A stretch of DNA of 33,706 nucleotides from an uncultured Granulosicoccaceae bacterium (GTDB lineage Bacteria; Pseudomonadota; Gammaproteobacteria; Granulosicoccales; Granulosicoccaceae): assembly GCA_937931165.1 (NCBI GenBank), contig CALHCI010000008.1:1-33706 (forward strand), written 5' to 3'. A model generated the notes under the pieces. It searched no databases. It was not told the origin of the DNA and saw nothing but the letters and a program-made list of their open reading frames with translations. Positions 7,266-16,363 of this stretch are shown piece after piece; the stretch's first letter is position 1; the number at the start of each line of letters is the position of its first letter. A program made the position numbers and the translations under genes.

Positions 7266-9515
7266 CTACTCGACAATCAGATCTGCGACCTTTTGAAAGC
7301 CGCGTGGCAAACTGTGCCCGCGCAACCCGCGCTGCGCTATATACCCTTCAATGTCTTTGTACTTGAGTGTGGTATGACGTTTCCCGCTGACCACTTTCAG
7401 CGCGCTTTTCGGCCCCATAATTCGAACCGCCTGCAACGACACCTGACTCTTGGCGGTTTTGGCCTTGGGTATGCCAAGAATCTTGTTGCCCTTGCCTTTG
7501 GTCAGCTCCGGCAATTCTGCGACCGGAAATGCTAACAGCTTGCCGTCAGATCCCAGCGCAATCAGCAGGTCGGTTTTCAGATCATTCACCCGCACCGGCG
7601 ACAGCACCTGTGCACCGGCTGGCACCGTGAGCACAGCCTTACCCGCCTTGTTGCGTGAAGTCATATCACCAAGCTTGCCGACAAAGCCATAGCCACTGCT
7701 GGTGGCCATCACAAAGCGGGACTCTTCATCGCCCATCAGCACACCAACAAATGTGGCTCCGTCCGGGGACTTCACTCTGCCGGACAACGGCTCACCCAGA
7801 CTTCTGGCTGAAGGCAGACCATGCGCAGTAACGGCATACACGCGACCGGTTGAATCGAGAAACATGGCCGACTGATTGCTGCGTCCGCGCGCCGAGTCCT
7901 GAAAGGCATCACCGGATTTGTAGTTCAGCGTTCGTGGATCGACCTCATGACCTTTAGCCGATCTGACCCAACCCTTTTCAGACAACACCACCGTGACCGG
8001 CTCATTGGGAATCAGATCACTGGCGTTCATCGCCTGCGCCGCATCACGGGCAATGATCGGAGAACGCCTGTCATCGCCATAGGTTTCTGCATCTTCAAGG
8101 AGTTCTTTTTTCACCAGCGTTTTCATACGGCGTTCGGAACCCAGAGTCTTCTGCAAATTGTCGCGTTCTTTTTCGAGATCGTCCTGCTCGCCGCGTATTT
8201 TCATTTCCTCGAGTTTGGCGAGATGCCTGAGCTTAAGCTCAAGGATGGCCTCGGCCTGAATATCAGACAATTTGAAGCGCTTCATTAATACCGGTTTGGG
8301 CTCATCGTTGTTGCGGATAATCGCAATCACTTCATCAATATTCAGATAGGCGATCAGCAGGCCTTCAAGGATATGTAAGCGCTTCTCTACTTTTTCGAGC
8401 CGCCACTGCAATCGGCGGCGAACCGTGTCTATACGAAACTGCAGCCACTCTTTAAGCATGGTTGGCAGGTTTTTCACCGCCGGCCGACCATTGACGCCAA
8501 TCACATTCAGATTGACGCGATAGGTTCGTTCAAGGTCTGTGGTGGCAAACAAATGCCCCATTAACGAATCGATATCTACCCGGTTACTGCGTGGCACAAT
8601 CACAAAACGCACCGGCTGTTCGTGATCAGACTCATCGCGCAGATCTTCTACCATCGGTAGCTTCTTGGCGTTCATTTGCTGAGCAATCTGTTCCATCACA
8701 CGCGCGCCGGACACCTGATGCGGCAGTGCATGAATGACGATAGCCCCGTCTTCCTTCTTATACACCGCCCGCATTCGCACACTGCCATGACCGGTGTCGT
8801 AGATTTTCCTCAGGTCTTCCGGCGGACTGATGATCTCTGCTTCGGTGGGATAATCCGGCGCTTTGACGTGCTCCATTAGATCGTCAACGGTGGCCTTGGG
8901 CTTTTCCAGGAGATGCACACAGGCATTGACCAGTTCACGCAGGTTGTGCGGTGGAATGTCAGTGGCCATACCCACGGCAATGCCGGTAGTACCGTTTAAT
9001 AACACATGCGGAAGTCTGGCCGGCAGTACCGTTGGCTCCTGCATGGTGCCATCAAAGTTCAGTACCCAGTCAACGGTGCCCTGCCCGAGTTCCTGCAACA
9101 GCATTTTGGACGTTCGCGACAAACGCGCTTCGGTGTAACGCATGGCAGCAAACGATTTGGGGTCATCCGGGGAACCCCAGTTACCCTGTCCGTCAATCAG
9201 CGGGTAGCGATACGAGAAAGGCTGCGCCATTAACACCATGGCTTCGTAGCACGCTGAATCTCCATGAGGATGGTACTTACCCAGCACATCGCCAACGGTT
9301 CTTGCAGATTTCTTATGCTTTGACGTGGCAGACAAACCAAGTTCTGACATCGCATACACAATTCGACGCTGCACCGGCTTAAGACCGTCACCAACGTGCG
9401 GCAGCGCACGATCGAGAATGACGTACATCGAATAGTCGAGGTAGGCCTTCTCGGTAAATTCACTTAACGGTTGTTCTTCGGTGTTTTGAAACAACGGCAG
9501 ATCGTCGTCGGACAT
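7266..9515 (-). CDS. parC: DNA topoisomerase IV subunit A
   Basis: 749 residues, typical of ParC. With ParE it forms topoisomerase IV, which decatenates daughter chromosomes. The active-site tyrosine is Y127 in [11 protein letters not shown]; the quinolone-determining region reads [12 protein letters not shown] with Ser87 and Glu91 (equivalent to E. coli S80 and E84), which is the susceptible wild-type state. A long coiled-coil arm follows ([12 protein letters not shown] region), then a C-terminal beta-pinwheel (repeats such as [11 protein letters not shown]). The protein is ParC rather than GyrA, judged from the start DDLPLF, the shorter length and the C-terminal blades; the GyrA-box QRRGGKG is not seen. 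ParE is not in the window. Start ATG at 9515. Confidence 0.95.
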   Translation of the reverse strand: MSDDDLPLFQNTEEQPLSEFTEKAYLDYSMYVILDRALPHVGDGLKPVQRRIVYAMSELGLSATSKHKKSARTVGDVLGKYHPHGDSACYEAMVLMAQPFSYRYPLIDGQGNWGSPDDPKSFAAMRYTEARLSRTSKMLLQELGQGTVDWVLNFDGTMQEPTVLPARLPHVLLNGTTGIAVGMATDIPPHNLRELVNACVHLLEKPKATVDDLMEHVKAPDYPTEAEIISPPEDLRKIYDTGHGSVRMRAVYKKEDGAIVIHALPHQVSGARVMEQIAQQMNAKKLPMVEDLRDESDHEQPVRFVIVPRSNRVDIDSLMGHLFATTDLERTYRVNLNVIGVNGRPAVKNLPTMLKEWLQFRIDTVRRRLQWRLEKVEKRLHILEGLLIAYLNIDEVIAIIRNNDEPKPVLMKRFKLSDIQAEAILELKLRHLAKLEEMKIRGEQDDLEKERDNLQKTLGSERRMKTLVKKELLEDAETYGDDRRSPIIARDAAQAMNASDLIPNEPVTVVLSEKGWVRSAKGHEVDPRTLNYKSGDAFQDSARGRSNQSAMFLDSTGRVYAVTAHGLPSARSLGEPLSGRVKSPDGATFVGVLMGDEESRFVMATSSGYGFVGKLGDMTSRNKAGKAVLTVPAGAQVLSPVRVNDLKTDLLIALGSDGKLLAFPVAELPELTKGKGNKILGIPKAKTAKSQVSLQAVRIMGPKSALKVVSGKRHTTLKYKDIEGYIAQRGLRGHSLPRGFQKVADLIVE

Positions 9516-9959
9516 TCAGTTTCCAGAAATAGCGGTGCAAGGTGTGGGTGGCCGGAACACGCTCGACTGACAAGCGCTTCAGTGAATTCAGTGTTGCCGC
9601 GGCGGAAATATTTCACACCCGGTACAAACAAAGATTTCGAAGGCGCCGTCAACCGTTAAGAATCGCTCGGGGCAACGCACACAGTTATTAGCTCCCCATT
9701 GTAACCCGAGCCGTTGCCACTGTTGAAATCGGACTGGTTACAGTCAGGAAGCGGCAATTTCTGCAAAGTATTTTTCACCCTTGATCTCTTTGAATCTAAA
9801 GGGTTTCCACAGCCGCTATCGACAATTTTCCACAATTAAATCGAGCCGCAGGCTCAAGGAAATCCGCCCCGCGTCGTTAACTTGTCCCGCGACTTGCGGG
9901 CCAAGCCCAAAGCGCACTGAGTTTTACATAACAACAATGATAAAAATGGGGCAATTCCA
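9516..9959. other. 444-nt divergent intergenic region between parC and lipoprotein gene
   Basis: No convincing gene. It must hold promoters for parC (-) and the lipoprotein (+), but no strong -35/-10 pair stands out. It contains two small stems, GAGCC-GCA-GGCTC near 9843-9855 and CCCGC-GACTT-GCGGG near 9886-9900, and interleaved complementary arms at 9666-9718: CTCGGG with CCCGAG, and GGCAACG with CGTTGCC. The order is arm, arm, partner, partner, compatible with a pseudoknot or alternative folds. A single DnaA-box-like TTTTCCACA is at 9826-9834. Confidence 0.5.
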
Positions 9960-11096
9960 ATGAACGATCAAAAGAATCGTACGCCCGGCTCGATTGGTGG
10001 TGAGAACCTTGTGAGATTGGCTGTATCTACCGCTCTGCTGGCTTTAACTGCCTGCGGCGGCGGCGAAGACTGGGACGAAGCCCAGGATTTGAATACGCAG
10101 ACCGTACCGGAAATCGGTGCGGCGCAATCAGGGGATAACAATGCAAAAGCGGATGTTGCACAGACCCGGGCAGGCAGCCCGATAATCGTGTCGGTGATTC
10201 AGAACGACAGTCTGGCCACAGACTCGCAGTTCGCACTTGTCGGTCAGCCGGCAAATGGAACCGCAACACTGCTTTCAAACGGCTCGGTTGAATATTTACC
10301 TGACGCGACGTTTGAAGGCACCGACACCATCGAGTACGTCATTGTTGCAGCAGACGGAACACGTGAATACGGCAAGCTGTACGTGGCCGTGGTGTGCGCC
10401 GACTGCAACCTTCCGGACTACGCTACGGTAGACCCGAGTGGATTCCCATATTGTCTTGGCACTAACCCGGATCCTGACGGTGACGGTTATGGCTGGGAAG
10501 ATAACCAGAGCTGTGTTGTACCAACGGCTGCGGCAGCACTGGGTCCGCTTACAGCAAAGACCGATGTTGTCGATATCATGGCCGGTGATACTCAAACGGT
10601 AACACCACTGCGCAATGATTCCATTGCAGATCGGGCTACTGTGTCATTTTCTATCGACACCGGCCCGACAGCAGGCACCATTGAAGCGGTTGAAGCCGGG
10701 GTTCTGGTTTATGCAGCGCCAGACAATTACCTGGGTACCGACTCAATGGTATACAGCATCACCGATGCCAGTGGTGATACCTCGATGGCCAGCATCAATT
10801 TCAACATCACCTGCGATACTTGTATTGACTACAAAGCGGTGAAGCTGACCTGGCCTGCCAACCCGACCAGTGAAGCAGTTGAAGGCTACAAAGTACTGTT
10901 TGGCAGTGATGAAAACCCGCTAACGTCTACCGAGATATCAGACGTTGCTGCAGGTGATTCACCGACGGTTGTTTTTGACCTTGCTACTGATCTTAATTTA
11001 AGCAGTAACGAGGGCGGCTGTTTCATGATACAGGCGTATCGCGGTGCAGAGATTTCCGAAGCGTCGGAAGCGGCATGCTTTACCCGGGGATCATAA
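9960..11096 (+). CDS. Surface lipoprotein with cadherin-like repeats and a fibronectin III-like domain
   Basis: 378 residues. The N-terminus carries a lipobox, LLALTAC followed by GGG, so it should be lipidated at that Cys; a positive patch precedes it. Two similar Ig/cadherin-like modules follow (motifs VIQNDSLATD...GTDTIEYVI and PLRNDSIADR...GTDSMVYSI), each of the kind found in adhesins (Big_9 or cadherin-like tandem). Between them is a short Cys-bracketed loop with DPDGDGYGWEDNQSC, a Ca-binding-like motif also present in the secreted protein at 27624-29087. The C-terminal part (VKLTWPANP...GYKVLFGS) resembles a fibronectin type III domain. Start: ATG with GGGG 8 nt upstream. It is probably monocistronic, since a terminator follows. 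Function unknown; surface binding is inferred. Confidence 0.85.
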   Translation: MNDQKNRTPGSIGGENLVRLAVSTALLALTACGGGEDWDEAQDLNTQTVPEIGAAQSGDNNAKADVAQTRAGSPIIVSVIQNDSLATDSQFALVGQPANGTATLLSNGSVEYLPDATFEGTDTIEYVIVAADGTREYGKLYVAVVCADCNLPDYATVDPSGFPYCLGTNPDPDGDGYGWEDNQSCVVPTAAAALGPLTAKTDVVDIMAGDTQTVTPLRNDSIADRATVSFSIDTGPTAGTIEAVEAGVLVYAAPDNYLGTDSMVYSITDASGDTSMASINFNITCDTCIDYKAVKLTWPANPTSEAVEGYKVLFGSDENPLTSTEISDVAAGDSPTVVFDLATDLNLSSNEGGCFMIQAYRGAEISEASEAACFTRGS

Positions 11097-11149
11097 GACA
11101 CCACCAATTTTACCCAAGAGAATAATAAAAAAGTAAGTCCACTATAAAA

Positions 11150-11240
11150 CGGCATGAGCTCCGGCCAGGGAGCAACAGTTGCCACATAAGCTGTCAGTTA
11201 GAAAGCGACAGTATTCTCCGCCAAGCGCTTCTACAGCGCC
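11150..11240 (+). other. Possible structured 3' UTR or small RNA ahead of a terminator
   Basis: Between the lipoprotein stop and its terminator lie about 145 nt with several short complementary arms: CTGTC with GACAG (about 11190-11215), GCGCT with AGCGC (11225-11229 and 11235-11239), and GGAG with CTCC around the former. They lead straight into the terminator stem at 11245. This could be a 3' UTR or a processed small RNA; I do not recognise a known riboswitch or sRNA family. Confidence 0.25.
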
Positions 11241-11244
11241 TTTA

Positions 11245-11275
11245 ACGGGGTGAACTTTTCACCCCGTCTTTTTTT
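11245..11275 (+). terminator. Strong intrinsic terminator
   Basis: A 10-bp stem, ACGGGGTGAA pairing with TTCACCCCGT around a CTT loop, is followed by seven T (11269-11275). It ends transcription from the lipoprotein gene and isolates the cupin-queG pair downstream. Confidence 0.92.
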
Positions 11276-11358
11276 GCTGGTACTCGCTCAGCTTCTTTTC
11301 AGACCACTTCCTGTTACCCTACGCTGCTGGCGACAAGCAGATTCCGGCGTACCGTTTT

Positions 11359-11991
11359 ATGCGTGAGTTAAACCACAATTTTTCCGAACCGGTAGTTATC
11401 CAGAATGCAACTGATCAGTTAACGTCAGAAACCATTCTGGAACATACCGATTCGCCACCAAGAACCACAACACTGCAACCACTTCCCTCCGGTGAGTCGT
11501 TTACTACTTCGGCCGATGGCGCAGAAGTGCTGGTACTCGATGGAGAATGCAGCGATCATCGCCAGCACTATTCTCGTGGCCATTACCTTCGCAGCAACGA
11601 AGCCATAAATCTCAGTACAGATACCGGCTGCCTGCTTTTTGTTAAGGCACACCAGTATATCTCCGGTGATGTCGGTAACCGGATTATCGACACCACTGCA
11701 GAACATCACTGGCTACCCGGCCCGGCGAGCGGTATTGCCATTTGCCCGCTGCATGTTTTCGACTCCGAAAGCATCATGTTGCTACGCTGGGACACCGCCT
11801 GTGAATTTAAACCCAACCTCGACCCACAGGGTGAAGAACTGCTGGTGATCAGTGGATTGCTGCAAAATCGTGATCAGCTGTTTAAGCCGTATAGCTGGAT
11901 TAGAAATCCAATCGAAGACTGGCGCAGATGGCACGGCAGCACAGGCACACTGGTATACTACAAAAGCGGACACTTTCCGAAAGCAGACTAA
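11359..11991 (+). CDS. ChrR-like double-cupin protein
   Basis: 210 residues, cytoplasmic. Two cupin halves resemble the C-terminal domain of the anti-sigma factor ChrR: EVLVLDGECSDHRQHYSRGHYLRS in the first and PQGEELLVISGLLQNRDQLFKPYSWIR in the second, ending with GTLVYYKSGHFP. The ChrR zinc-binding N-terminal anti-sigma domain is absent and the usual His ligands of the first cupin are incomplete, so a metal role is uncertain. It stands directly upstream of queG with about 30 nt between, suggesting an operon. Family placement is likely; function unknown. ATG start at 11359. Confidence 0.8.
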   Translation: MRELNHNFSEPVVIQNATDQLTSETILEHTDSPPRTTTLQPLPSGESFTTSADGAEVLVLDGECSDHRQHYSRGHYLRSNEAINLSTDTGCLLFVKAHQYISGDVGNRIIDTTAEHHWLPGPASGIAICPLHVFDSESIMLLRWDTACEFKPNLDPQGEELLVISGLLQNRDQLFKPYSWIRNPIEDWRRWHGSTGTLVYYKSGHFPKAD

Positions 11992-12022
11992 ACCTGCGAG
12001 TCATACTGCAAAAAACCGGACC

Positions 12023-13093
12023 TTGCCAACACCAGTGAACGGCGATTTACACAACCTCAAAGCCAATATCAAAATCTGGGCGCAAGAACTCGGGTTTAGT
12101 GATACCGGCTTCAGCAACACTGTGCTTGGTGAACATGAAACCCGGTTAGTCAATTGGCTTAACAACGACTACCACGGTGAGATGGACTACATGCACCGGC
12201 ACGCTGCACTAAGAAGCACACCTGCCGATTTGCATGAAGGTACCATCAGTATTATCAGTGTGCGGATGAACTATCTGCCACCCGCAACTGCAGAACCCTG
12301 GTCAGTCATTAACCACCCCGAGCTTGGCTATGTGTCGCGTTATGCATTGGGGCGTGACTATCACAAACTCATGCGGCGCCGGCTACAAAAACTTGCAGAA
12401 AAAATTCAAAACACCATTGGTGACTTTGGTTACCGTGCCTTTGTAGACAGTGCGCCGGTACTTGAAAAAGCACTGGCTCAAAAAGCCGGACTCGGCTGGA
12501 TTGGCAAACACAGTAACCTGCTGAACCGCGAGAACGGATCATGGTTTTTCCTTGGCGAGTTATACACTGATTTACCACTGGCAACAGACGACAACACACC
12601 ACAAAATCACTGTGGCAGTTGTCAGGCGTGTATCGATGTTTGCCCGACTGGTGCCATTATCGAACCCTATGTGGTTGATGCCAGAAAGTGTATTTCCTAT
12701 TTGACCATCGAATTGCGAGGCAGTATTCCAATAGAATTACGGCCACTAATTGGCAATCGAATATACGGCTGCGACGACTGTCAGCTGGTATGCCCATGGA
12801 ACAAGTTTCTGCAACACACTGCAGAAACAGACTTTCATGCAAGACATCAACTGGATCAACCTTTGTTGATTGATCTGTTTAGCTGGACAGAAGAAGAATT
12901 CTTAAAACGCACGGAAGGGTCCGCCATCAGACGTATTGGCTTTGATTGCTGGCAAAGAAATATCGCCGTGGCAATGGGTAACGCCCCGCCAACGACAGCA
13001 TTGCGTGATGCACTAACGCAGGGACTTGCAAATGCTTCTGCTATGGTCGCAGAACATATCCACTGGGCCATCAATCAACAACAACGCCATTAA
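12023..13093 (+). CDS. queG: Epoxyqueuosine reductase QueG
   Basis: About 356 residues; it performs the last step of queuosine synthesis in tRNA, reducing epoxyqueuosine with a cobalamin and two [4Fe-4S] clusters. Strong family blocks: YHGEMDYM, RVISVRMNYLP-type ISVRMNYLPP, LGYVSRYALGRDYHKLMR, FVDSAPVLEKALAQKAGLGW (the Asp is the proposed acid), ferredoxin motifs CGSCQACIDVCPTGA and CDDCQLVCPWN, and EGSAIRRIG near the end. The frame is open to 11852, but that would overlap the cupin gene; homology begins near NLKANIKIWAQELGF, so I place the start at TTG 12023, with GTG 12035 equally possible. It ends 16 nt from the convergent methyltransferase gene. Confidence 0.94.
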   Translation: MPTPVNGDLHNLKANIKIWAQELGFSDTGFSNTVLGEHETRLVNWLNNDYHGEMDYMHRHAALRSTPADLHEGTISIISVRMNYLPPATAEPWSVINHPELGYVSRYALGRDYHKLMRRRLQKLAEKIQNTIGDFGYRAFVDSAPVLEKALAQKAGLGWIGKHSNLLNRENGSWFFLGELYTDLPLATDDNTPQNHCGSCQACIDVCPTGAIIEPYVVDARKCISYLTIELRGSIPIELRPLIGNRIYGCDDCQLVCPWNKFLQHTAETDFHARHQLDQPLLIDLFSWTEEEFLKRTEGSAIRRIGFDCWQRNIAVAMGNAPPTTALRDALTQGLANASAMVAEHIHWAINQQQRH

Positions 13094-13109
13094 TCTACTA
13101 AAAGATTCG

Positions 13110-13613
13110 TTATCGACACTTTAAGCGGTTGCGATTATCACGGCTGCGTTTTACCAGTGCATCATCATACTTTTGCTGCACGTTTACTGCAGACTTTGCC
13201 ATTCGATCGTAAAACACCACGTTCACACTTGCGGCAAGATTCAGGCAACCTTCAGTCGGAATAAACACCACGTGATCCGCTACATCAATAACCGATTGTT
13301 GCAGCGATGCGTCTTCCGGACCAAACAAATAGAACGCTTGCGGCGGGTGCTCAAAGCTTGTCAGTGATTGCGCACCTTCGGCAAATTCCACACACACGAG
13401 TGCCTGCTGCGTCGACATTTCGCCAGTTAAATGATCACTGTGAACCAAAGGTATTCGGCTGAGTGCATTGCCGGTATCTGTGTCGAACTTGCGCGCACGA
13501 TCCAGCCGTGTACCGCTGTAGTAAACCGCATCTGCACCAAAGCACCCGGCCGCACGCATTACCGCGCCAACGTTACTGACATTTTTGGGGTTGGTCAGGC
13601 CAATACTGATCAT
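13110..13613 (-). CDS. SpoU/TrmH-family RNA 2'-O-methyltransferase
   Basis: 167 residues, a minimal SPOUT methyltransferase without an added substrate-binding domain. The three family motifs are present: NPKNVSNVGAVMRAAGCFGAD (motif 1), FYLFGPEDAS (motif 2) and PTEGCLNLAASVNVVFYDRM (motif 3, knot and SAM binding). It should methylate ribose 2'-OH in tRNA or rRNA; the target cannot be told from sequence, and it is not an obvious TrmL. Start: ATG at 13613, because AAGGA sits 7 nt upstream of it, while the alternative GTG at 13619 would be only 1-2 nt from that site. It has its own upstream region after a terminator. Confidence 0.9.
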   Translation of the reverse strand: MISIGLTNPKNVSNVGAVMRAAGCFGADAVYYSGTRLDRARKFDTDTGNALSRIPLVHSDHLTGEMSTQQALVCVEFAEGAQSLTSFEHPPQAFYLFGPEDASLQQSVIDVADHVVFIPTEGCLNLAASVNVVFYDRMAKSAVNVQQKYDDALVKRSRDNRNRLKCR

Positions 13614-13684
13614 TGCCACTTCCTTAAAATGGCGCTTAACAACCGCCAGTCCTGATCAACCATACAGCCTGACTGTTTCCCGCA

Positions 13685-13729
13685 GGCGAAAAAAAAGCGG
13701 CCAGCGCTCTGGATCGCTGGCCGCTTTTT
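13685..13729 (-). terminator. Strong intrinsic terminator (bidirectional)
   Basis: A 10-bp stem GCGGCCAGCG / CGCTGGCCGC with an 8-nt loop is flanked by eight A on one side and five T on the other. On the minus strand it ends with eight T, so it terminates transcription from the esterase gene (13899-16259) before the methyltransferase gene. Confidence 0.92.
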
Positions 13730-13754
13730 AAACAGGATGACCTGTTTTGGATGT

Positions 13755-13823
13755 TTACTGACGTCGCGAAACCGCAACAAAAGTAATTCCGGAGATCAAA
13801 AGGCATGCTACGACTGCGGTCAT
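13755..13823 (-). CDS. Possible 22-residue single-pass membrane peptide
   Basis: A short frame, ATG at 13823 to TAA at 13755, encodes 22 residues: MTAVVACLLISGITF, then VAV and a basic end SRRQ. That is one hydrophobic segment with a positive C-terminal flank, a pattern seen in tiny membrane proteins. It lies 75 nt after the esterase stop and 25 nt before the terminator, so it would be the last cistron of that message. No good ribosome-binding site is seen. It could equally be chance. Confidence 0.3.
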   Translation of the reverse strand: MTAVVACLLISGITFVAVSRRQ

Positions 13824-13898
13824 CTGGGTTGTCTCTGTGTGTGTTGGCTGATTCGTGCATTATGATCGAATGGTTCATTCAGGACCGGGATATAGTTA

Positions 13899-16259
13899 TC
13901 ATTTTGAACCATTTCGTTTCTTTTTCTTTACACATAAATTCATTAACCACAAAGCCGCTACCAGCCATGGGAAGCCAAACCGACCCGTTCCCCCGTTCAC
14001 AGCGTTGGTTTCCGGAGCATTCACAGCAGCCGGATTGTCAATCCACTTCAGCATTCGCTGTATTGCAGCGCCGGTGGCGACGGCACTCGCCGGCGATCCG
14101 GCCAGACAGAGTTCCGGCGAGATACAAAGGTCCAGCGTGTGCTCACCCTCGCCCACCAGGTGCAATTCACTGCCACGATCATCACAGGAGAAACGCCGGG
14201 TTACTTTCGCCAGCGAGTCAGACTCGGCAGCAACACCGTCTTCAGCATTGCCCGCCAACGCGTTACACAGCCTGATCGACTGGCGAGCCGGCAGCAGTGA
14301 GTCAGACTCTCCGTGCAACATAAACACCGGCGGAAAGTCAGTCGGCCGCTGCTGCACAATCGCCGGAAAACTGTTCTGCCGGATTAATTCAGATGTGGTA
14401 TCGATCGTTGCAAGCGCAGCACCGGTCACGGCCTCGATAATCCGCTGGCCCTGGGGGTTGTCGTAAGCCCCGGCATTGTACTGGCTGGCAAAATCAGCAA
14501 AGTCGGTAGGTGCATAAAACAATGCCGCCGAGCTGACCTCTGCCGATCGGCGAACTGCCAGAGACAAGGCCAGGTGCCCACCCGCAGACTGACCAAACAC
14601 CACCGGCCGCCCGCTGGCCCCGTATTGCGCCTGATTCCCCAGCACCCAGTCAAAGGCATCGTTTATGTCAGCGACAATATCCGCAAGCGTAGCGTTGTGG
14701 CACGCAGGGGTTCCGTCCGCCTCGCCAATAAGCCGGTAGAAAGGTGCAAACACCACATAACCCGCATCGGTAAAATGCGTGGCCATGTGCTCAATACCAA
14801 GAAACCCACTACCGCGTCGCTGCCAGCTGCCACCGTGCAAAGCGATCACCGGCCGTTGATTGGTCGCTGCAGGATTGTTGCTGTAAACGCGTATCTCAAG
14901 CGCACATTCACCAGCTGCTGTGTCGATACTTTTATATTGCACCCGACTGGTCAGCGGTTGTTGCTTGCCAGTCAGGCTCAGTGCACCAAGCTCGAACGTG
15001 GTACCCGGTGACAGCGTCCATGTGTTCAGGGTGCCGGTGTCTGACTGCGCATTGCCCAGTCGCAGTGAATCGAGCGCGGTAACGCAAAAGTCAGGTAATT
15101 CGGTAGGGACAAAACTAAACGGGCTGTTGCATTGTGCATCGCCATAATAAGTACCACTGGCAGCCGGATTAGTCACCCGTTCGCAGGCACCGCTTGCACG
15201 GCTGTACATGGCGGGCACTGCGAGATCGGTTTGCAACACCCCGCCAAGCTGGCATTCCGCTGCATTGGTCAGTATGTCGGTCAGCGTTTGCTGATCATCG
15301 AGAATGAGTGCGGCGATCAACGGCAGACGGTAGGTTTCAATAAACGATTCGGTCAGCGGAAACCGCGACTGCGGCGTTAGTAACTCATAAAGTACGGCAA
15401 TCTGATCGTCGCTTGCATCGGGTAATTCAATAGTCAGTGTGCCATCAGCGTTCGCACCGCCCAGCGCTTCCTGAAGCTGCGTATCAATGCTTTGCTGCAG
15501 GCTTTCTATCTCTTGCTGAACAGCGCCGGGGCCAAGTAACGCATTGACCTCATCCTGCAGAAAATCCTCAATCAGACTACGCAGCAAGCTGTCATCGACA
15601 TCGACGCGGATCCGCCCTTCGCGCAGCTCGCCGTCTATGCTAATTACCGGGGTGATCTGCAGGGTTTGATTGTTAATCCATTGTGGATTCAGACTGACCG
15701 ACAAATCCAGCAACAGTCGAAGCGGACCGGTGGCAGAAAAATCAAACGTGTCGGTGGCAATCTCGACACATCGACCAAGGCGCACACCAAAATTCTGTTT
15801 CGCCCGTCCGGCGGCATTTACCTCCACCGACAAATCTAATGAAATGCCCAGTGGCTCAAACAAGGATTCAAACGCCAGGGACAGACTGGTATTGCCTGTC
15901 AGCGCAATGTCCGTGGTGACCTGCTGCACAGTGGTGTTAGTGCAGCCATCTTCTACCACTCTGTTTGTTTGGGTATCGGTATAAATCAGTTCACCGTCAG
16001 ACAACTGCACCTCGCTGTTGTCCAGCTGACTCTGGATTTCGCCAAGTACCAGACGGCTTACCGCGTCGGGTTCGCGGGTAGCATTTTCAAGCGCGTCCGT
16101 CAGTTCGGCTACGTTGACATTAATAACCCCCGCGGCAAGCGGTGCAGAACACAAACAAAGCGCCACTGTGGCTAATAAGTTGTTAATGGCATACTCCGGA
16201 ACACAGGTATAAACCCTGATTATGGCAATTGCGCTTGTAACACACAGCAAAGTTAGCAA
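13899..16259 (-). CDS. Exported esterase/lipase with lipid-binding-like N-terminal half and C-terminal anchor
   Basis: Up to 786 residues. An N-terminal hydrophobic segment (NNLLATVALCLCSAPLAAG) looks like a signal peptide. The next 350 or so residues alternate amphipathic strands and helices and recall TULIP/BPI-like lipid-binding folds, but I cannot name the family. The second half is an alpha/beta hydrolase of the esterase type: HGGSW (oxyanion), GQSAGGH (nucleophile Ser), HGESDSLLP (Asp) and EGEHTLDL (His), so the triad is complete. It ends NGGTGRFGFPWLVAALWL then KKKKR: Gly-rich, membrane, basic, like a GlyGly-CTERM anchor. The start is unclear: TTG at 16259 is the longest, while the only good ribosome-binding site (GGAG) precedes an in-frame ATT at 16187. 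Divergent from the helicase gene. Confidence 0.8.
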   Translation of the reverse strand: MLTLLCVTSAIAIIRVYTCVPEYAINNLLATVALCLCSAPLAAGVINVNVAELTDALENATREPDAVSRLVLGEIQSQLDNSEVQLSDGELIYTDTQTNRVVEDGCTNTTVQQVTTDIALTGNTSLSLAFESLFEPLGISLDLSVEVNAAGRAKQNFGVRLGRCVEIATDTFDFSATGPLRLLLDLSVSLNPQWINNQTLQITPVISIDGELREGRIRVDVDDSLLRSLIEDFLQDEVNALLGPGAVQQEIESLQQSIDTQLQEALGGANADGTLTIELPDASDDQIAVLYELLTPQSRFPLTESFIETYRLPLIAALILDDQQTLTDILTNAAECQLGGVLQTDLAVPAMYSRASGACERVTNPAASGTYYGDAQCNSPFSFVPTELPDFCVTALDSLRLGNAQSDTGTLNTWTLSPGTTFELGALSLTGKQQPLTSRVQYKSIDTAAGECALEIRVYSNNPAATNQRPVIALHGGSWQRRGSGFLGIEHMATHFTDAGYVVFAPFYRLIGEADGTPACHNATLADIVADINDAFDWVLGNQAQYGASGRPVVFGQSAGGHLALSLAVRRSAEVSSAALFYAPTDFADFASQYNAGAYDNPQGQRIIEAVTGAALATIDTTSELIRQNSFPAIVQQRPTDFPPVFMLHGESDSLLPARQSIRLCNALAGNAEDGVAAESDSLAKVTRRFSCDDRGSELHLVGEGEHTLDLCISPELCLAGSPASAVATGAAIQRMLKWIDNPAAVNAPETNAVNGGTGRFGFPWLVAALWLMNLCVKKKKRNGSK

Positions 16260-16363
16260 AACATCGTCGACCGATAGCGTAAACCGGCGTCGAGTGGTTG
16301 CGGTACCGCAAAGATTCGGGTAGTTTGCTCGGTCCCTTCCCTATCTTAACTTCGGCGCATGCC

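Noticed and set aside
9826..9834. DnaA-box-like site as a sign of a replication origin
   Set aside because: Only one near-consensus site, no cluster of boxes, and none of dnaA, dnaN or other origin-linked genes nearby.
9781..9963. 60-residue + strand frame overlapping the lipoprotein start
   Set aside because: Composition is unlike a protein, no ribosome-binding site, and it crosses small hairpins of the intergenic region.
11100..11275. c-di-GMP or other known riboswitch upstream of the cupin gene
   Set aside because: No recognisable aptamer core, and the arms end in a terminator that fits the upstream gene better.
13636..13878. 80-residue minus-strand frame across the terminator
   Set aside because: It runs through the strong terminator stem and shows no domain; the 22-residue frame inside it is the only plausible product.
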